Virus record (IMG/VR): IMGVR_UViG_3300037963_001344
Coordinates: 1-29,280 of that record
DNA length: 29,280 bases
From: a virus
Reading direction: 5' to 3' (one strand)
In this document: one piece after another, positions 6,454 to 13,989 of the stretch
Position numbering within the stretch: position 1 is the stretch's first letter
How the letters are laid out: every line of letters begins with the position of its first letter
The notes under the pieces: model-generated
Told to the model about the DNA's origin: nothing
What the model saw: only the letters and a program-made list of their open reading frames with translations
The model's database searches: none
Translations under genes and position numbers: made by a program

Positions 6454-6543
6454 TTATATATTAATTATTAAATAAGTTATTATTAAGTAGCTTATGTAAA
6501 AGGCAACTACTAAACCTAAAGTATTATAAATTTCTTTTTTCAT
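6454..6543 (-). CDS. Single-pass membrane micropeptide (29 aa)
   Basis: ATG 6543 to TAA 6456-6454 gives MKKEIYNTLGLVVAFYISYL followed by IITYLIINI: a charged start and one long hydrophobic segment. It sits 4 bases after the previous small gene and 4 bases before the ribbon-helix-helix gene. A membrane location is expected with the N-terminus inside. The family is unknown. Support is positional and compositional. Confidence 0.4.
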   Translation of the reverse strand: MKKEIYNTLGLVVAFYISYLIITYLIINI

Positions 6544-6547
6544 AGTT

Positions 6548-6688
6548 TTATTTTTTTCTTGGAAATATATAATCAAGTAGTTCATCTTCTTGCTGGTCTT
6601 TAACTATTTCTTTAATAAGCTTAATAGATTTTTCAGCAGTAATTTTACCTTGTTCTACCTGTTCTATAATGTTTTGTATTGTTTTCAT
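6548..6688 (-). CDS. Small charged helical protein at the head of the early gene block (46 aa)
   Basis: ATG 6688 to TAA 6550-6548. The peptide MKTIQNIIEQVEQGKITAEK, then SIKLIKEIVKDQQEDELLDY, is amphipathic and helical and ends in basic residues PRKK. It is the first gene after the 88-base gap that follows the phosphoesterase gene, so it probably opens the replication-block transcript. No known domain is seen. Confidence 0.5.
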   Translation of the reverse strand: MKTIQNIIEQVEQGKITAEKSIKLIKEIVKDQQEDELLDYIFPRKK

Positions 6689-6732
6689 ATTGTAAATATA
6701 TATATTATTTATAAATACACAACACTAAAAGC

Positions 6733-6753
6733 AAAAAAACTTTAAAAAAAGTT
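6733..6753 (-). terminator. Weak intrinsic-terminator-like hairpin after the phosphoesterase gene
   Basis: On the minus strand AACTTT (6753-6748) and AAAGTT (6743-6738) can pair around a TTTT loop, followed directly by five further T (6737-6733). The stem has only one G-C pair, so it is weak. Its place, just after the last gene of the lysis/phosphoesterase cluster and before the early block, fits a transcript end. The rest of 6689-6776 is AT-rich with no clear promoter match. Confidence 0.35.
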
Positions 6754-6776
6754 GCTTCTACCTCTGTAAAAAAAAA

Positions 6777-7856
6777 TTAAAATAAATGTGTAAGTCTAGC
6801 AACTTGACCAAATTGCTTAGATATAATGTAGCTTTCTATTGCCTGATTATTAGAAGAAGTGTATCCCATCTTATTATGCCACCTATCACTAGGACTTGGA
6901 CTTCTTAAACTTTCCAGTGAAACTCCAACATAATCTTTAGCCACTTTGTGGTGTACGTGATGAGTAAACATATACCTATATTTACACTTGCTCCAGTCTT
7001 TACATTCATCTGCCATTAATAAAGGTAATAAATCCCATTTTGCACCATCACCGTGAGTACTGCCAATAAGTGAATTAAAGTATTTATAGTATTTTCTGTA
7101 TTGCAAACTAATATCAAAGCTAACATTCTTGTTGTTTTTAAAATATGTAGCTATTACGTCAGCTAACATAAAACCTGTTAAATAGTCGTGGTTGCTGCTG
7201 TTGTACATTATATGAATATCAGGATAAAAAGCTAACAGCATTTCAATGATATTAATATATAATCTTTTAGCTATGTGGAAATGCTCATAAAACATTCCAT
7301 CGACATCTTGCTCTGTACCTCTTGTCGTTTTGTTACTAAAACTATCTATATGCATACAGTCATTGCCAATAACAAGTATAATCTTATCAATGTTAAAACC
7401 TCTGCTTTTGTCTAAGCAACCCTGAACACCTTCCATTGTTCTTATTACTGCTTTCTGTTTGTTGTATTCTTCACCACTAGCAAAGCTTTTACATAGCTTA
7501 CCAATGTGTACATCTGCTGGTGATATTAACAAACAATGTCCATCTTTTACTTTAGGCTTTTCTATGTACTTAAAATCAGGAGCATAGTCTTGTAACCCCT
7601 TAATTAAATCTTCTTTAAATTGCTTTAAATCTCTAGTTCTAAAGCTTTGATTCTTAAAGTATAAACTAGCAGTTTTTGATTTTATCCAACCACTATGAAT
7701 GTCATTAGGGTTTAAGCCTTCTTGCTGTGCTTCTTCTTTTATTCTACGGTATTGCAACAGCACATCAGCTTCATCAGGCTTTAGTCTGAATCTAGGGTTA
7801 GATTTTTTTTCTTTATATCTATTGTTATGGTCTTTATTTATACCTCTATCCTTCAC
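6777..7856 (-). CDS. Calcineurin-like metallophosphoesterase
   Basis: A 359-residue protein with all the metallophosphoesterase motifs in order: Asp115-x-His117 (SPADVHIG), GND at 164-166 with His169, the Asn-His motif as SSNHD at 221-224, His268 in STHGDG, and HHVHH at about 299-303. These hold two metal ions for hydrolysis of phosphodiester or phosphomonoester bonds. The N-terminal 70 residues are basic and helical, possibly DNA-binding. Phage relatives are often annotated as DNA repair exonucleases or phosphatases, and the substrate here is not known. The start is GTG at 7856, overlapping the u-spanin stop (GTGA). No nearer ATG keeps the whole N-terminus. Confidence 0.85.
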   Translation of the reverse strand: MKDRGINKDHNNRYKEKKSNPRFRLKPDEADVLLQYRRIKEEAQQEGLNPNDIHSGWIKSKTASLYFKNQSFRTRDLKQFKEDLIKGLQDYAPDFKYIEKPKVKDGHCLLISPADVHIGKLCKSFASGEEYNKQKAVIRTMEGVQGCLDKSRGFNIDKIILVIGNDCMHIDSFSNKTTRGTEQDVDGMFYEHFHIAKRLYINIIEMLLAFYPDIHIMYNSSNHDYLTGFMLADVIATYFKNNKNVSFDISLQYRKYYKYFNSLIGSTHGDGAKWDLLPLLMADECKDWSKCKYRYMFTHHVHHKVAKDYVGVSLESLRSPSPSDRWHNKMGYTSSNNQAIESYIISKQFGQVARLTHLF

Positions 7857-8284
7857 TTTGTTAGCCTTTTATATATTACTAACAATATAAATAAAGCAAT
7901 GCCTATATAAATTAATGTTTGATATTTCTCCCACCAACTGATTTCTTTATATATAACCTTTTCAACCTCAACTGGCACATTTTGTATCTTAACAATCGTA
8001 TCATTAGGTAGTTTAACTGAATGAATGATTTTCTGTGTAATTGTGTCGTATATATAAGATACTTTAACCCTTTCATTTTGAATAACAATAACAGAATCTT
8101 GTTTAATAATATTGTTCACAATAGTAGTATCATAACCACTTATAAAAATAGTATCTACAAAAGTAATAGTATCTATTTTAGTTTCAGTTAAATGTGGAAA
8201 TTTTTTAATTAACCTATTCATTCTTTTCTGTGGTGAACAGGCAACTAATAAAAGTATTAATATACTACTCTTTAGGAAGTGCAA
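7853..8284 (-). CDS. Unimolecular spanin (u-spanin) candidate, lipoprotein with C-terminal membrane anchor
   Basis: A 143-residue protein with a short signal sequence ending in the lipobox LLVAC (lipidated Cys16), a periplasmic middle of beta-rich repeats (TKIDTITFVDTIFISGYDTT and similar), and one hydrophobic helix at residues about 119-136 (LIYIGIALFILLVIY) followed by KRLTK. An outer-membrane lipid anchor plus an inner-membrane helix in one protein is the definition of a u-spanin such as T1 gp11. These fuse inner and outer membranes in the last step of lysis. It follows the holin and overlaps it by 20 bases. The only usable start is TTG at 8284, because TAA precedes it directly in frame. 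Confidence 0.75.
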   Translation of the reverse strand: MHFLKSSILILLLVACSPQKRMNRLIKKFPHLTETKIDTITFVDTIFISGYDTTIVNNIIKQDSVIVIQNERVKVSYIYDTITQKIIHSVKLPNDTIVKIQNVPVEVEKVIYKEISWWEKYQTLIYIGIALFILLVIYKRLTK

Positions 8285-8444
8285 TTAAGCTATCTTTTGA
8301 CCTTAAAAATAAAAGACCAACAGCTAACCAACCACTAAGCTCTTGAGCTGTTTGCTTTTCTAAGAATATCACAACACCACAAAATACTATAATTAATACA
8401 CCTAGTATAGTGGTTACATAGTTTGAAATTAATCTATTTTTCAT
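8265..8444 (-). CDS. Small holin-like membrane protein (59 aa)
   Basis: The frame from ATG 8444 encodes MKNRLISNYVTTILGVLIIV followed by FCGVVIFLEKQTAQELSGWL, with a first hydrophobic helix at about 9-28 and a second at about 38-50, then a short polar tail KSDSLIALPKE-like. Size, two membrane segments and position directly after the amidase fit a phage holin that permeabilises the inner membrane at lysis. The ATG lies inside the last codons of the amidase gene (11-base overlap). A longer in-frame extension upstream overlaps the amidase fully and is rejected. The holin call is by context. Confidence 0.55.
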   Translation of the reverse strand: MKNRLISNYVTTILGVLIIVFCGVVIFLEKQTAQELSGWLAVGLLFLRSKDSLIALPKE

Positions 8445-8904
8445 CTTTCTTTTTAGTTTTAGTTTTAGTTTTTTCATACTTATATCCTTGAGGTTGTAAA
8501 CCTTCATATTCTTCCCCAGCATTAAAACAAGGGCAAGCTTTATTAGCAAATTCAAAATGGCTATGAATTGTAGCATTTGGGTAGATGTGTGTTAAAGTTT
8601 TTAATATTTTAATTAATGCTTTTTTTTGTGCTTCTGTTCTAGTGTCTTTAGCTCTTTTCTTGTCACTCAATCCACCGATGTAACATATTCCAATAGAATG
8701 TTCATTTTCTCCTTTAGTATGGGCTCCAGCTCTTTTAATTGGTCTTCCATATTCTATTGCTCCGTCAAGTCCAATTACATAGTGATAACCTATATCACTC
8801 CATCCTCTACCTTGCACGTGCCATCTCTTGATGGTTGCTGCTGAAACATTAACACCTTCTTTTGTTGCTGAACAATGAATAATAATTTTATTTATTTCTC
8901 TCAT
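8434..8904 (-). CDS. N-acetylmuramoyl-L-alanine amidase endolysin (Amidase_2, T7-lysozyme-like)
   Basis: A 156-residue endolysin covering one Amidase_2/PGRP domain. The first zinc ligand is His10 in KIIIHCSA. WSDIGYHYVIGLDG is the conserved active-site strand. The final HSHFEFANKACPCF supplies zinc ligands His116 and Cys124 and the catalytic Lys122, with the same spacing as in T7 lysozyme (His122, Lys128, Cys130). It cleaves the amide bond between N-acetylmuramic acid and L-alanine in peptidoglycan. The tail from about residue 138 is Lys/Thr-rich (YEKTKTKTKKKDEK) and overlaps the holin start. There is no signal peptide, so export depends on the holin. Confidence 0.92.
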   Translation of the reverse strand: MREINKIIIHCSATKEGVNVSAATIKRWHVQGRGWSDIGYHYVIGLDGAIEYGRPIKRAGAHTKGENEHSIGICYIGGLSDKKRAKDTRTEAQKKALIKILKTLTHIYPNATIHSHFEFANKACPCFNAGEEYEGLQPQGYKYEKTKTKTKKKDEK

Positions 8905-8914
8905 AACTTATGTT

Positions 8915-9103
8915 TTACTTACCTAAAAATAGACCTTCAATAAAAGTACCAATACCCACAAAGAAAGTACCTAGAGCTGCCCAAAACTTTTGTTCTAAGC
9001 TTCTGATTCTTTTTTCTTGGTCTCTAGTTTTCTCATCAATGTTATTGAGCTTAGTTTGTATTTCTACTTGTCCTTGTATTAATTTGTCTATCTTCTCTTC
9101 CAT
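8915..9103 (-). CDS. XhlA-like holin-associated membrane protein (62 aa)
   Basis: The first 40 residues form a charged coiled coil (MEEKIDKLIQGQVEIQTKLN, then NIDEKTRDQEKRIRSLEQKF) and the last 20 (WAALGTFFVGIGTFIEGLFL) a membrane helix. This is the layout of haemolysin XhlA of PBSX-type lysis cassettes, a membrane-associated partner of holin and endolysin. It is 10 bases upstream of the amidase. The assignment is by architecture and context. Confidence 0.6.
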   Translation of the reverse strand: MEEKIDKLIQGQVEIQTKLNNIDEKTRDQEKRIRSLEQKFWAALGTFFVGIGTFIEGLFLGK

Positions 9104-9106
9104 AAC

Positions 9107-9244
9107 TTATTTTTTACCTTGCCCAATGTATTTTTTCTTATAGTTCTTACTCTTTTTATGGCTACTTGCCTTAGTTTTTGAGTGCGTTCCTTTTCTCTTT
9201 TTCTTAACTTTTTCTGCCTTTGCTGAAGTATATGCTTTTCTCAT
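9107..9244 (-). CDS. Small, very basic protein (45 aa)
   Basis: ATG 9244 to TAA 9109-9107, peptide MRKAYTSAKAEKVKKKRKGT, then HSKTKASSHKKSKNYKKKYI and GQGKK. About 40 percent of residues are Lys or Arg. I recall short phage proteins with the ending SKNYxKxYxGQG in Bacteroidota phages, next to structural genes. It could be a nucleic-acid-binding or capsid-internal protein, but the role is not known. Its ATG overlaps the preceding stop as ATGA. Confidence 0.6.
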   Translation of the reverse strand: MRKAYTSAKAEKVKKKRKGTHSKTKASSHKKSKNYKKKYIGQGKK

Positions 9245-9504
9245 TTCTTAGCTTCTTCTTCAATTGGTTCACTCCAAGCTTCAGTACTCATTAATTCTAA
9301 AGCCTGTGAGTGTGTTAAAACTTGTGAAGGTGTTACACTACCATCTTTAATAAAAGTAGGCTCTGCATTGTATTTAATTATAAATAAAGTGTCATCTAGT
9401 GACCTTCTAACTGTTGAAACTGAACTTTGACCAACTTGGCTAAAGTCAATGTTTTGTAAATCTGTTGCTATGTTGCAAATTGCGTAAGTTTTGTTATTTT
9501 CCAT
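9241..9504 (-). CDS. Hypothetical protein downstream of the LamG adhesin (87 aa)
   Basis: An 87-residue protein: MENNKTYAICNIATDLQNID, then SVSTVRRSLDDTLFIIKYNA, ending in an acidic EEEAKK. The VRRSLDDTLFIIKY stretch and the later QVLTHSQALELMSTEAW recall small proteins next to tail-fibre genes in Bacteroidota phages. There is no signal peptide or membrane segment. It starts 10 bases after the adhesin stop. The function could be a fibre-associated or structural protein, but this is unproven. Confidence 0.6.
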   Translation of the reverse strand: MENNKTYAICNIATDLQNIDFSQVGQSSVSTVRRSLDDTLFIIKYNAEPTFIKDGSVTPSQVLTHSQALELMSTEAWSEPIEEEAKK

Positions 9505-9514
9505 TTTTTAAATT

Positions 9515-11257
9515 TTAACTTGGTACGTCTGTTTCTCTATCCACTTCATCCATATTGTAAGATAGTGAATTATTACTACTGTTAGGAGCTTCACCAACTC
9601 TATCTTCTATTGTCATATTTGATGAAGTTCCATCATTACTTCCTACTTCGTCAGGTACAGTCCAGTTAGTGCTAAATGTTGCTTCTTCGCCCATTTTATA
9701 GTGTGCTACTGCACCAGCTGGTAATGTTGTGGGAGTACCTGAATTATAAATGGAAGTTACATTTGCAGAAGTTAAAGCTGTATTAAAAAATGCAACCTCG
9801 TCCATCATTCCTACAAACTGATTCCCACTAAACGAACCTACCCTACCAAGTCTAAAATCACTACTTGCCACAAAAGTAGTATCTGGTGTTCCAGAAGTTA
9901 TGTTAGTTGCTAAAGAACCATTCAAATATAACTTTATTCTATCTGCTTGAGCTAAAGAACCATCATAAACCATACACATATGATTCCAAGTATTTAAAGT
10001 AACAGGTAAAGGGTCAGCCCTATATGCACTAGCACCATTAAAATTAATTCTTAAGTCATCATTATTTTGGTTATATAAAATTCTTAGACTATTATCTCCC
10101 AAAAAGTATTGCCAAGAATTATAACTAGTATTAAACCAAAAAGAAATACTTAAAGCACCTAAACCATCTAAAATACTTGTTCCTAAGTCTATATTATCCC
10201 CTACTCCATCAAATGCAAACGAGTAGTTCGATGCCTTATCCTTGTTACTATTCTCTGGTAGCAACCACTGTGGATATTTCCAAGAACCATTTTCTCCCAT
10301 TCTATACCAAGCTGTAGGTGAATAACTGCTTAAATCACTTGGAGCAGAAGCTATTGTGCTTATATCTGAAGGACTCAAAGCACTTGTAAAAACTGCAACC
10401 TCGTCAATGTTTCCATTAAATTCGTTAGTACTATAACCACCCAATTTACCTATTTCAAAATTAGCAGTTGAGGAATTTAAAGAAGTTAAAGCTGCACCTG
10501 AAAGTGTATTTGCTAATTCAACTCCATCCATATAAACTTTTATTTTATCTGCATTGCTTGATTCTGCTTCGTTATATACAAAAGCATAATGATGCCAATT
10601 GCCAATGGTTGCAGTAACATTATAAGTGTGTTTAAACATTGTTTTTTGAACACCAGTTGAAGTAGCCATATAAACCACAATTGAACCAGTAACGCCACCA
10701 TTTTGTAAGGGAACAAATTGTTTTTCTCCAGATGTAGTTCCCCAAGTTCCAAATAAGTAATAACTTGAAGTACCACTTCTATTAAACCAACCCATCCAAG
10801 TAGCTTCTGTAACACCATTTAAAGCACTTATATTACCACAGTCTATATAATCGTCAACTCCATCAAATGCCATAGAATATACATTGCTAAATGGCACTGC
10901 TGTTACTGATAAATTAAAATTAGAACTAACACCACCAACAGTATATGTAACAACGTGTGCTGCAATTGTTGAAGCACTTAAATCAATCTCACCTGTTGAA
11001 GTTGAAACAAATACCAATCCACTTGTACCACTAAATGTACCACCTGTAGTTCCTGTTATTGTTGGTGTTGGGTCTGCATCTGCTTGTGTATATGAACTTG
11101 CTGAATAACTAAATGCAGCACTTGTACCAATTAGTGCAGTATCACCACTTGCACTATCTTGATAAACAGAACCAGCATCAATACTGTTAGTAGCTAATTT
11201 ACCCCAACCATTTGTGTTGTTAATTACTCCTTGTCCCCATCCATTTGTTACTGCCAT
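9515..11257 (-). CDS. LamG (concanavalin-type) repeat protein, probable receptor-binding or decoration protein
   Basis: A 580-residue protein. Residues 1-35 hold GWG repeats (TNGWGQG, NNTNGWGKL). Residues about 40-125 form an Ig-like region with PTITGTTGG. Two LamG-type beta-sandwich domains follow, starting at YSMAFDGVDDYIDCG and at YSFAFDGVGDNIDLG, each ending in a NEFNGNIDEVAVF- or NQFVGMMDEVAFF-type motif typical of LamG_3. Such domains bind sugars, which suggests surface adhesion to the host or capsid decoration. No peptidase chaperone or collar domain is seen. The two LamG units are clear internal repeats. The gene lies after the connector genes and before the lysis cassette, where tail fibres are often found. 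Confidence 0.75.
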   Translation of the reverse strand: MAVTNGWGQGVINNTNGWGKLATNSIDAGSVYQDSASGDTALIGTSAAFSYSASSYTQADADPTPTITGTTGGTFSGTSGLVFVSTSTGEIDLSASTIAAHVVTYTVGGVSSNFNLSVTAVPFSNVYSMAFDGVDDYIDCGNISALNGVTEATWMGWFNRSGTSSYYLFGTWGTTSGEKQFVPLQNGGVTGSIVVYMATSTGVQKTMFKHTYNVTATIGNWHHYAFVYNEAESSNADKIKVYMDGVELANTLSGAALTSLNSSTANFEIGKLGGYSTNEFNGNIDEVAVFTSALSPSDISTIASAPSDLSSYSPTAWYRMGENGSWKYPQWLLPENSNKDKASNYSFAFDGVGDNIDLGTSILDGLGALSISFWFNTSYNSWQYFLGDNSLRILYNQNNDDLRINFNGASAYRADPLPVTLNTWNHMCMVYDGSLAQADRIKLYLNGSLATNITSGTPDTTFVASSDFRLGRVGSFSGNQFVGMMDEVAFFNTALTSANVTSIYNSGTPTTLPAGAVAHYKMGEEATFSTNWTVPDEVGSNDGTSSNMTIEDRVGEAPNSSNNSLSYNMDEVDRETDVPS

Positions 11258-11269
11258 TGCTTCTAATTT

Positions 11270-11782
11270 TTAAATTACCCAACCACCAAAATCTGCTGTA
11301 TAGTCAGGGCTAACATCATCATTACTATTACTTGTGTATTCAGGAAAAGTTGTTTGATTAAAACTCATATAATCAATAAATCTACGTGTGTAGTGTTGTG
11401 CTGTATCTCTAGCTTTTTCAATTAAACTATCTACTCTTTCCTTGTCTAATACTGTGCTGTTTTCAGGTTGTGTAGAAAATATACCACTATTAGTAATGTT
11501 AATACCAGCATAGGGTAAATACTCTACCATTGCCCAATATATAAGCATATCTTTACAATAATCTTTTACTAAATTAAAGTAATTAGGGTTGTCTACTAAA
11601 GTAAGTGTTCCATCAGTAATTAGAGCTTCAATTTTTTTGTATAAATCAGTTCCTAAATAGTTCTGCATATGTATGTCCTGTGCAATACGTATATAGGGTA
11701 GAAACTTATCTACATCTAAATTACCATTTGCAGAAGTGAACGTTACTAAATCTTGTCGTGTTATGAATAATGCCTTAGCCAT
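11270..11782 (-). CDS. DUF6712-like head-tail connector protein
   Basis: A 170-residue helical protein with MAKALFITRQDLVTFTSANG at the front, LPYIRIAQDIHMQNYLGTDL in the first third and a later DYCKDMLIYWAMVEYLPYAG. I connect these with the DUF6712 family, found next to portal or capsid genes of Bacteroidota phages and resembling gp6-type head-tail adaptors. It would dock beneath the portal after packaging. Its position after the portal gene supports this. The link is from memory of the family, not a search. Confidence 0.6.
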   Translation of the reverse strand: MAKALFITRQDLVTFTSANGNLDVDKFLPYIRIAQDIHMQNYLGTDLYKKIEALITDGTLTLVDNPNYFNLVKDYCKDMLIYWAMVEYLPYAGINITNSGIFSTQPENSTVLDKERVDSLIEKARDTAQHYTRRFIDYMSFNQTTFPEYTSNSNDDVSPDYTADFGGWVI

Positions 11783-11785
11783 ATT

Positions 11786-12163
11786 TTAAAATTTAAAACT
11801 TTGTGCTTTTTTTATTATTGATTTAATTTCTTTTTTCCATTGTTCAGCTCCTTCTAAATCTTTTTTAATATTAGGTGGTAAATCTCCACCAAGTTCTTTA
11901 TAGATTTTTTGCATTTTATTACCTATTTCAATAACTTTTTCTTGGTCATTTAAAGATTTTTTTAAAGAAGAAATTAGTTTAGGTAGTTTAGAAATCCAAT
12001 CTTCAATATCTCCACCAGCATTAGCACCTGAATTAATTGCTTTTTTTGAAACTTTTTTAAAATCATCAATTAAACCTAATTCAATTTTATGCTTTGATAA
12101 TTCAGTTTTCTTTTCTGATTCACTTTTAAATAATTTATTAAATACTGTTTTTCTTGTTTCCAT
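11786..12163 (-). CDS. Lysine-rich helical protein downstream of the portal (125 aa)
   Basis: A 125-residue, strongly charged helical protein. It opens METRKTVFNKLFKSESEKKT and has a Gly-rich break NSGANAGGDIEDWISKLPKL before a second helix region. It starts 2 bases after the portal stop and ends 3 bases before the connector gene. It resembles no family I know. Given its place it could be a head-internal or assembly protein. Confidence 0.6.
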   Translation of the reverse strand: METRKTVFNKLFKSESEKKTELSKHKIELGLIDDFKKVSKKAINSGANAGGDIEDWISKLPKLISSLKKSLNDQEKVIEIGNKMQKIYKELGGDLPPNIKKDLEGAEQWKKEIKSIIKKAQSFKF

Positions 12164-12165
12164 TT

Positions 12166-13989
12166 TTATTTCTTTTTATAGTTTGGGTGATGTCCATTGT
12201 TTGGCATATTAACAGGAGCTACAACTGATTTTTTACTTCCAGCTGGACTTCTTCTATAACTCTTAGGTATTTCTTTTGTTACTTTATAGTCCTTTATGTT
12301 TTTAGAACCTTCTTTGCCTTGATTTAAAGCAGATACTTTTAAACGATAAAGAACTTGAACCCATTTGTGACGGCAATACACACCGCCTTTAAACTTAAAC
12401 AGATCATAAGCTTGTCCTTTGTGTAATGGTAATTTAGCAGCCTTTTGAAAAGCTAAGCTTCTACTTGCTTTGTCAATATCTTCTATTCTATAAACAATTT
12501 TGTTTTTAGTTCTTTCCATCATTGCCTTACAAAATGGTCTTGACTTATTGCCTGTTTTTTTCTTTTTAGTAGAACCTTCAACATATTTAAACCTAATTTT
12601 GTAAAATGATTTATCTAAAGTAGAAAAACCACTAGGTGCATCATCAACAGTTTTTTCAAAATCTACTTTAATAACATTTTTTGCCCACTCTTCTTCATCA
12701 ATATTATCATCACTCATTTCTCTTTCATCAGCTACTTCCCACTCTTCTTCATCCATTACTTCACCTTGTAAACTTTCTAAAACTAGCTCATAATCTTCAT
12801 CACTAAGTTGATTATTAAACTTTTGCCTTAAATCTTCTAACTTGTTAAAGTCATCAGTATCATCTTCTTGCTTAATACCAGTTTCTTCTTCTTTTGTTTC
12901 TGCATCTAAATCATCATCTAAGTCCATAAACTCTAAAGGCTCAATAGTTTTAAAATACAGGTTTAAACTAATGTTATTTACTGCAAATAACTCATCTAAA
13001 GCATCTATTATTAAATCTTGATAAGGCTTTATAACTATGTTGTTAAATAATAAACTTGAGTTCTGTATCTCATCAGCATTAGAAGAAAAACCGTTTGCAG
13101 AACTTAAACCAAGTAATAACGGTGAAGTTACTCTGTGAGTTAGCATTATCATTTTTTTGCACTCATTACTAAGATACTCATAGTGCTGTGGAGCATCATT
13201 TAAAGGTACATCATCAATAGTAGTTTTACTTTCTGCATTGTTATTAAATGCCACAATAACCTTTTCACCATAACTGCCTGTTAGTTTTGAAAGTACTTGA
13301 GATTTTATTAATTCTTGTTTTTCTCTGTCAGGGACGCCATTATTGAAGTTAACGATCTTCGTTCCTGAAAAACCGTTTTGACAATCGTTGATCAAATAAT
13401 CTGCTATTTCTCTTTCTAATACTGCATAGCTTGTTTGATAGTCTGCTGGTGAGTAGTAGAAATACCCACTAACGTATCTTCTTACAATAAATATTTCATT
13501 CTTTGCACCACTACCAAATACAGGAAACTTTTTTAATACTGTTTGCTTTGTTACTTTACTCCAATCAGCACTGTATAAATAGTTTTTTATTTTACCATCT
13601 TCACCACACTTTTCTGCTCTCAGCGTTTCTCTTGGAAAGTGTGTAATACTAGCAATTTGATTGCCTTTGTAAGTTACTTGAAATGCACCTTCACCTAGTA
13701 GCTTTAAATCTTGGCATACCCTTCTTAGTTCTTTAGGCTTTAATAAGCTTTTCATTTGAGCATATTGCTCAGGCTTTCTACTACTATCTGTAGCATCTAT
13801 ACCTTTGCCATAGATTTGATTAACAACACCATTAATAACAGCATTATTAGTAGTGCTATCCATAAAAGCATCTATAAGATTCTGATAGTAATCATTATTA
13901 TCACCTATTCCAACCCACTGTTGATTCTTTTCCTCAGTTATAGTAGGTCTTTCATAGCTGTTAAGTTGTATTAAATGTATATTATCCAT
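12166..13989 (-). CDS. Portal protein with a C-terminal extension
   Basis: A 607-residue protein. Residues about 1-350 carry portal features: an acidic N-terminal part with WVGIGDNNDYYQNLIDAFMD, then NAVINGVVNQIYGKGID, a LKLLGEGAFQVTY strand, and the region LTHRVTSPLLLGLSSANGFS that corresponds to the wing/stem helix area. A low-complexity acidic hinge (DLDDDLDAETKEEE and onward, about 355-450) separates a second domain at about 460-580 with SRPFCKAMMERTKNKIVYRI and GGVYCRHKW, which I recall at the end of Bacteroidota phage structural proteins. The portal forms the ring for DNA passage and binds terminase. Its ATG overlaps the preceding stop as TAATG. Confidence 0.75.
   Translation of the reverse strand: MDNIHLIQLNSYERPTITEEKNQQWVGIGDNNDYYQNLIDAFMDSTTNNAVINGVVNQIYGKGIDATDSSRKPEQYAQMKSLLKPKELRRVCQDLKLLGEGAFQVTYKGNQIASITHFPRETLRAEKCGEDGKIKNYLYSADWSKVTKQTVLKKFPVFGSGAKNEIFIVRRYVSGYFYYSPADYQTSYAVLEREIADYLINDCQNGFSGTKIVNFNNGVPDREKQELIKSQVLSKLTGSYGEKVIVAFNNNAESKTTIDDVPLNDAPQHYEYLSNECKKMIMLTHRVTSPLLLGLSSANGFSSNADEIQNSSLLFNNIVIKPYQDLIIDALDELFAVNNISLNLYFKTIEPLEFMDLDDDLDAETKEEETGIKQEDDTDDFNKLEDLRQKFNNQLSDEDYELVLESLQGEVMDEEEWEVADEREMSDDNIDEEEWAKNVIKVDFEKTVDDAPSGFSTLDKSFYKIRFKYVEGSTKKKKTGNKSRPFCKAMMERTKNKIVYRIEDIDKASRSLAFQKAAKLPLHKGQAYDLFKFKGGVYCRHKWVQVLYRLKVSALNQGKEGSKNIKDYKVTKEIPKSYRRSPAGSKKSVVAPVNMPNNGHHPNYKKK

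Noticed and set aside
6693-6700. TATATTTA as promoter -7 element before the early block
   Set aside because: It differs from TAnnTTTG in the last base and lies 5 bases before the ATG, so transcription would start within the gene. The stretch is AT-rich and such matches are frequent.
8445-8576. N-terminal extension of the holin frame upstream of 8444
   Set aside because: The extension lies wholly within the amidase gene in another frame and is Lys/Leu-rich with no membrane pattern matching the holin. ATG 8444 gives a normal small holin.
10540-10818. Minus-strand 92-residue frame within the LamG gene
   Set aside because: A shifted-frame shadow inside the clearly coding LamG repeat gene, with no motif and no independent context.
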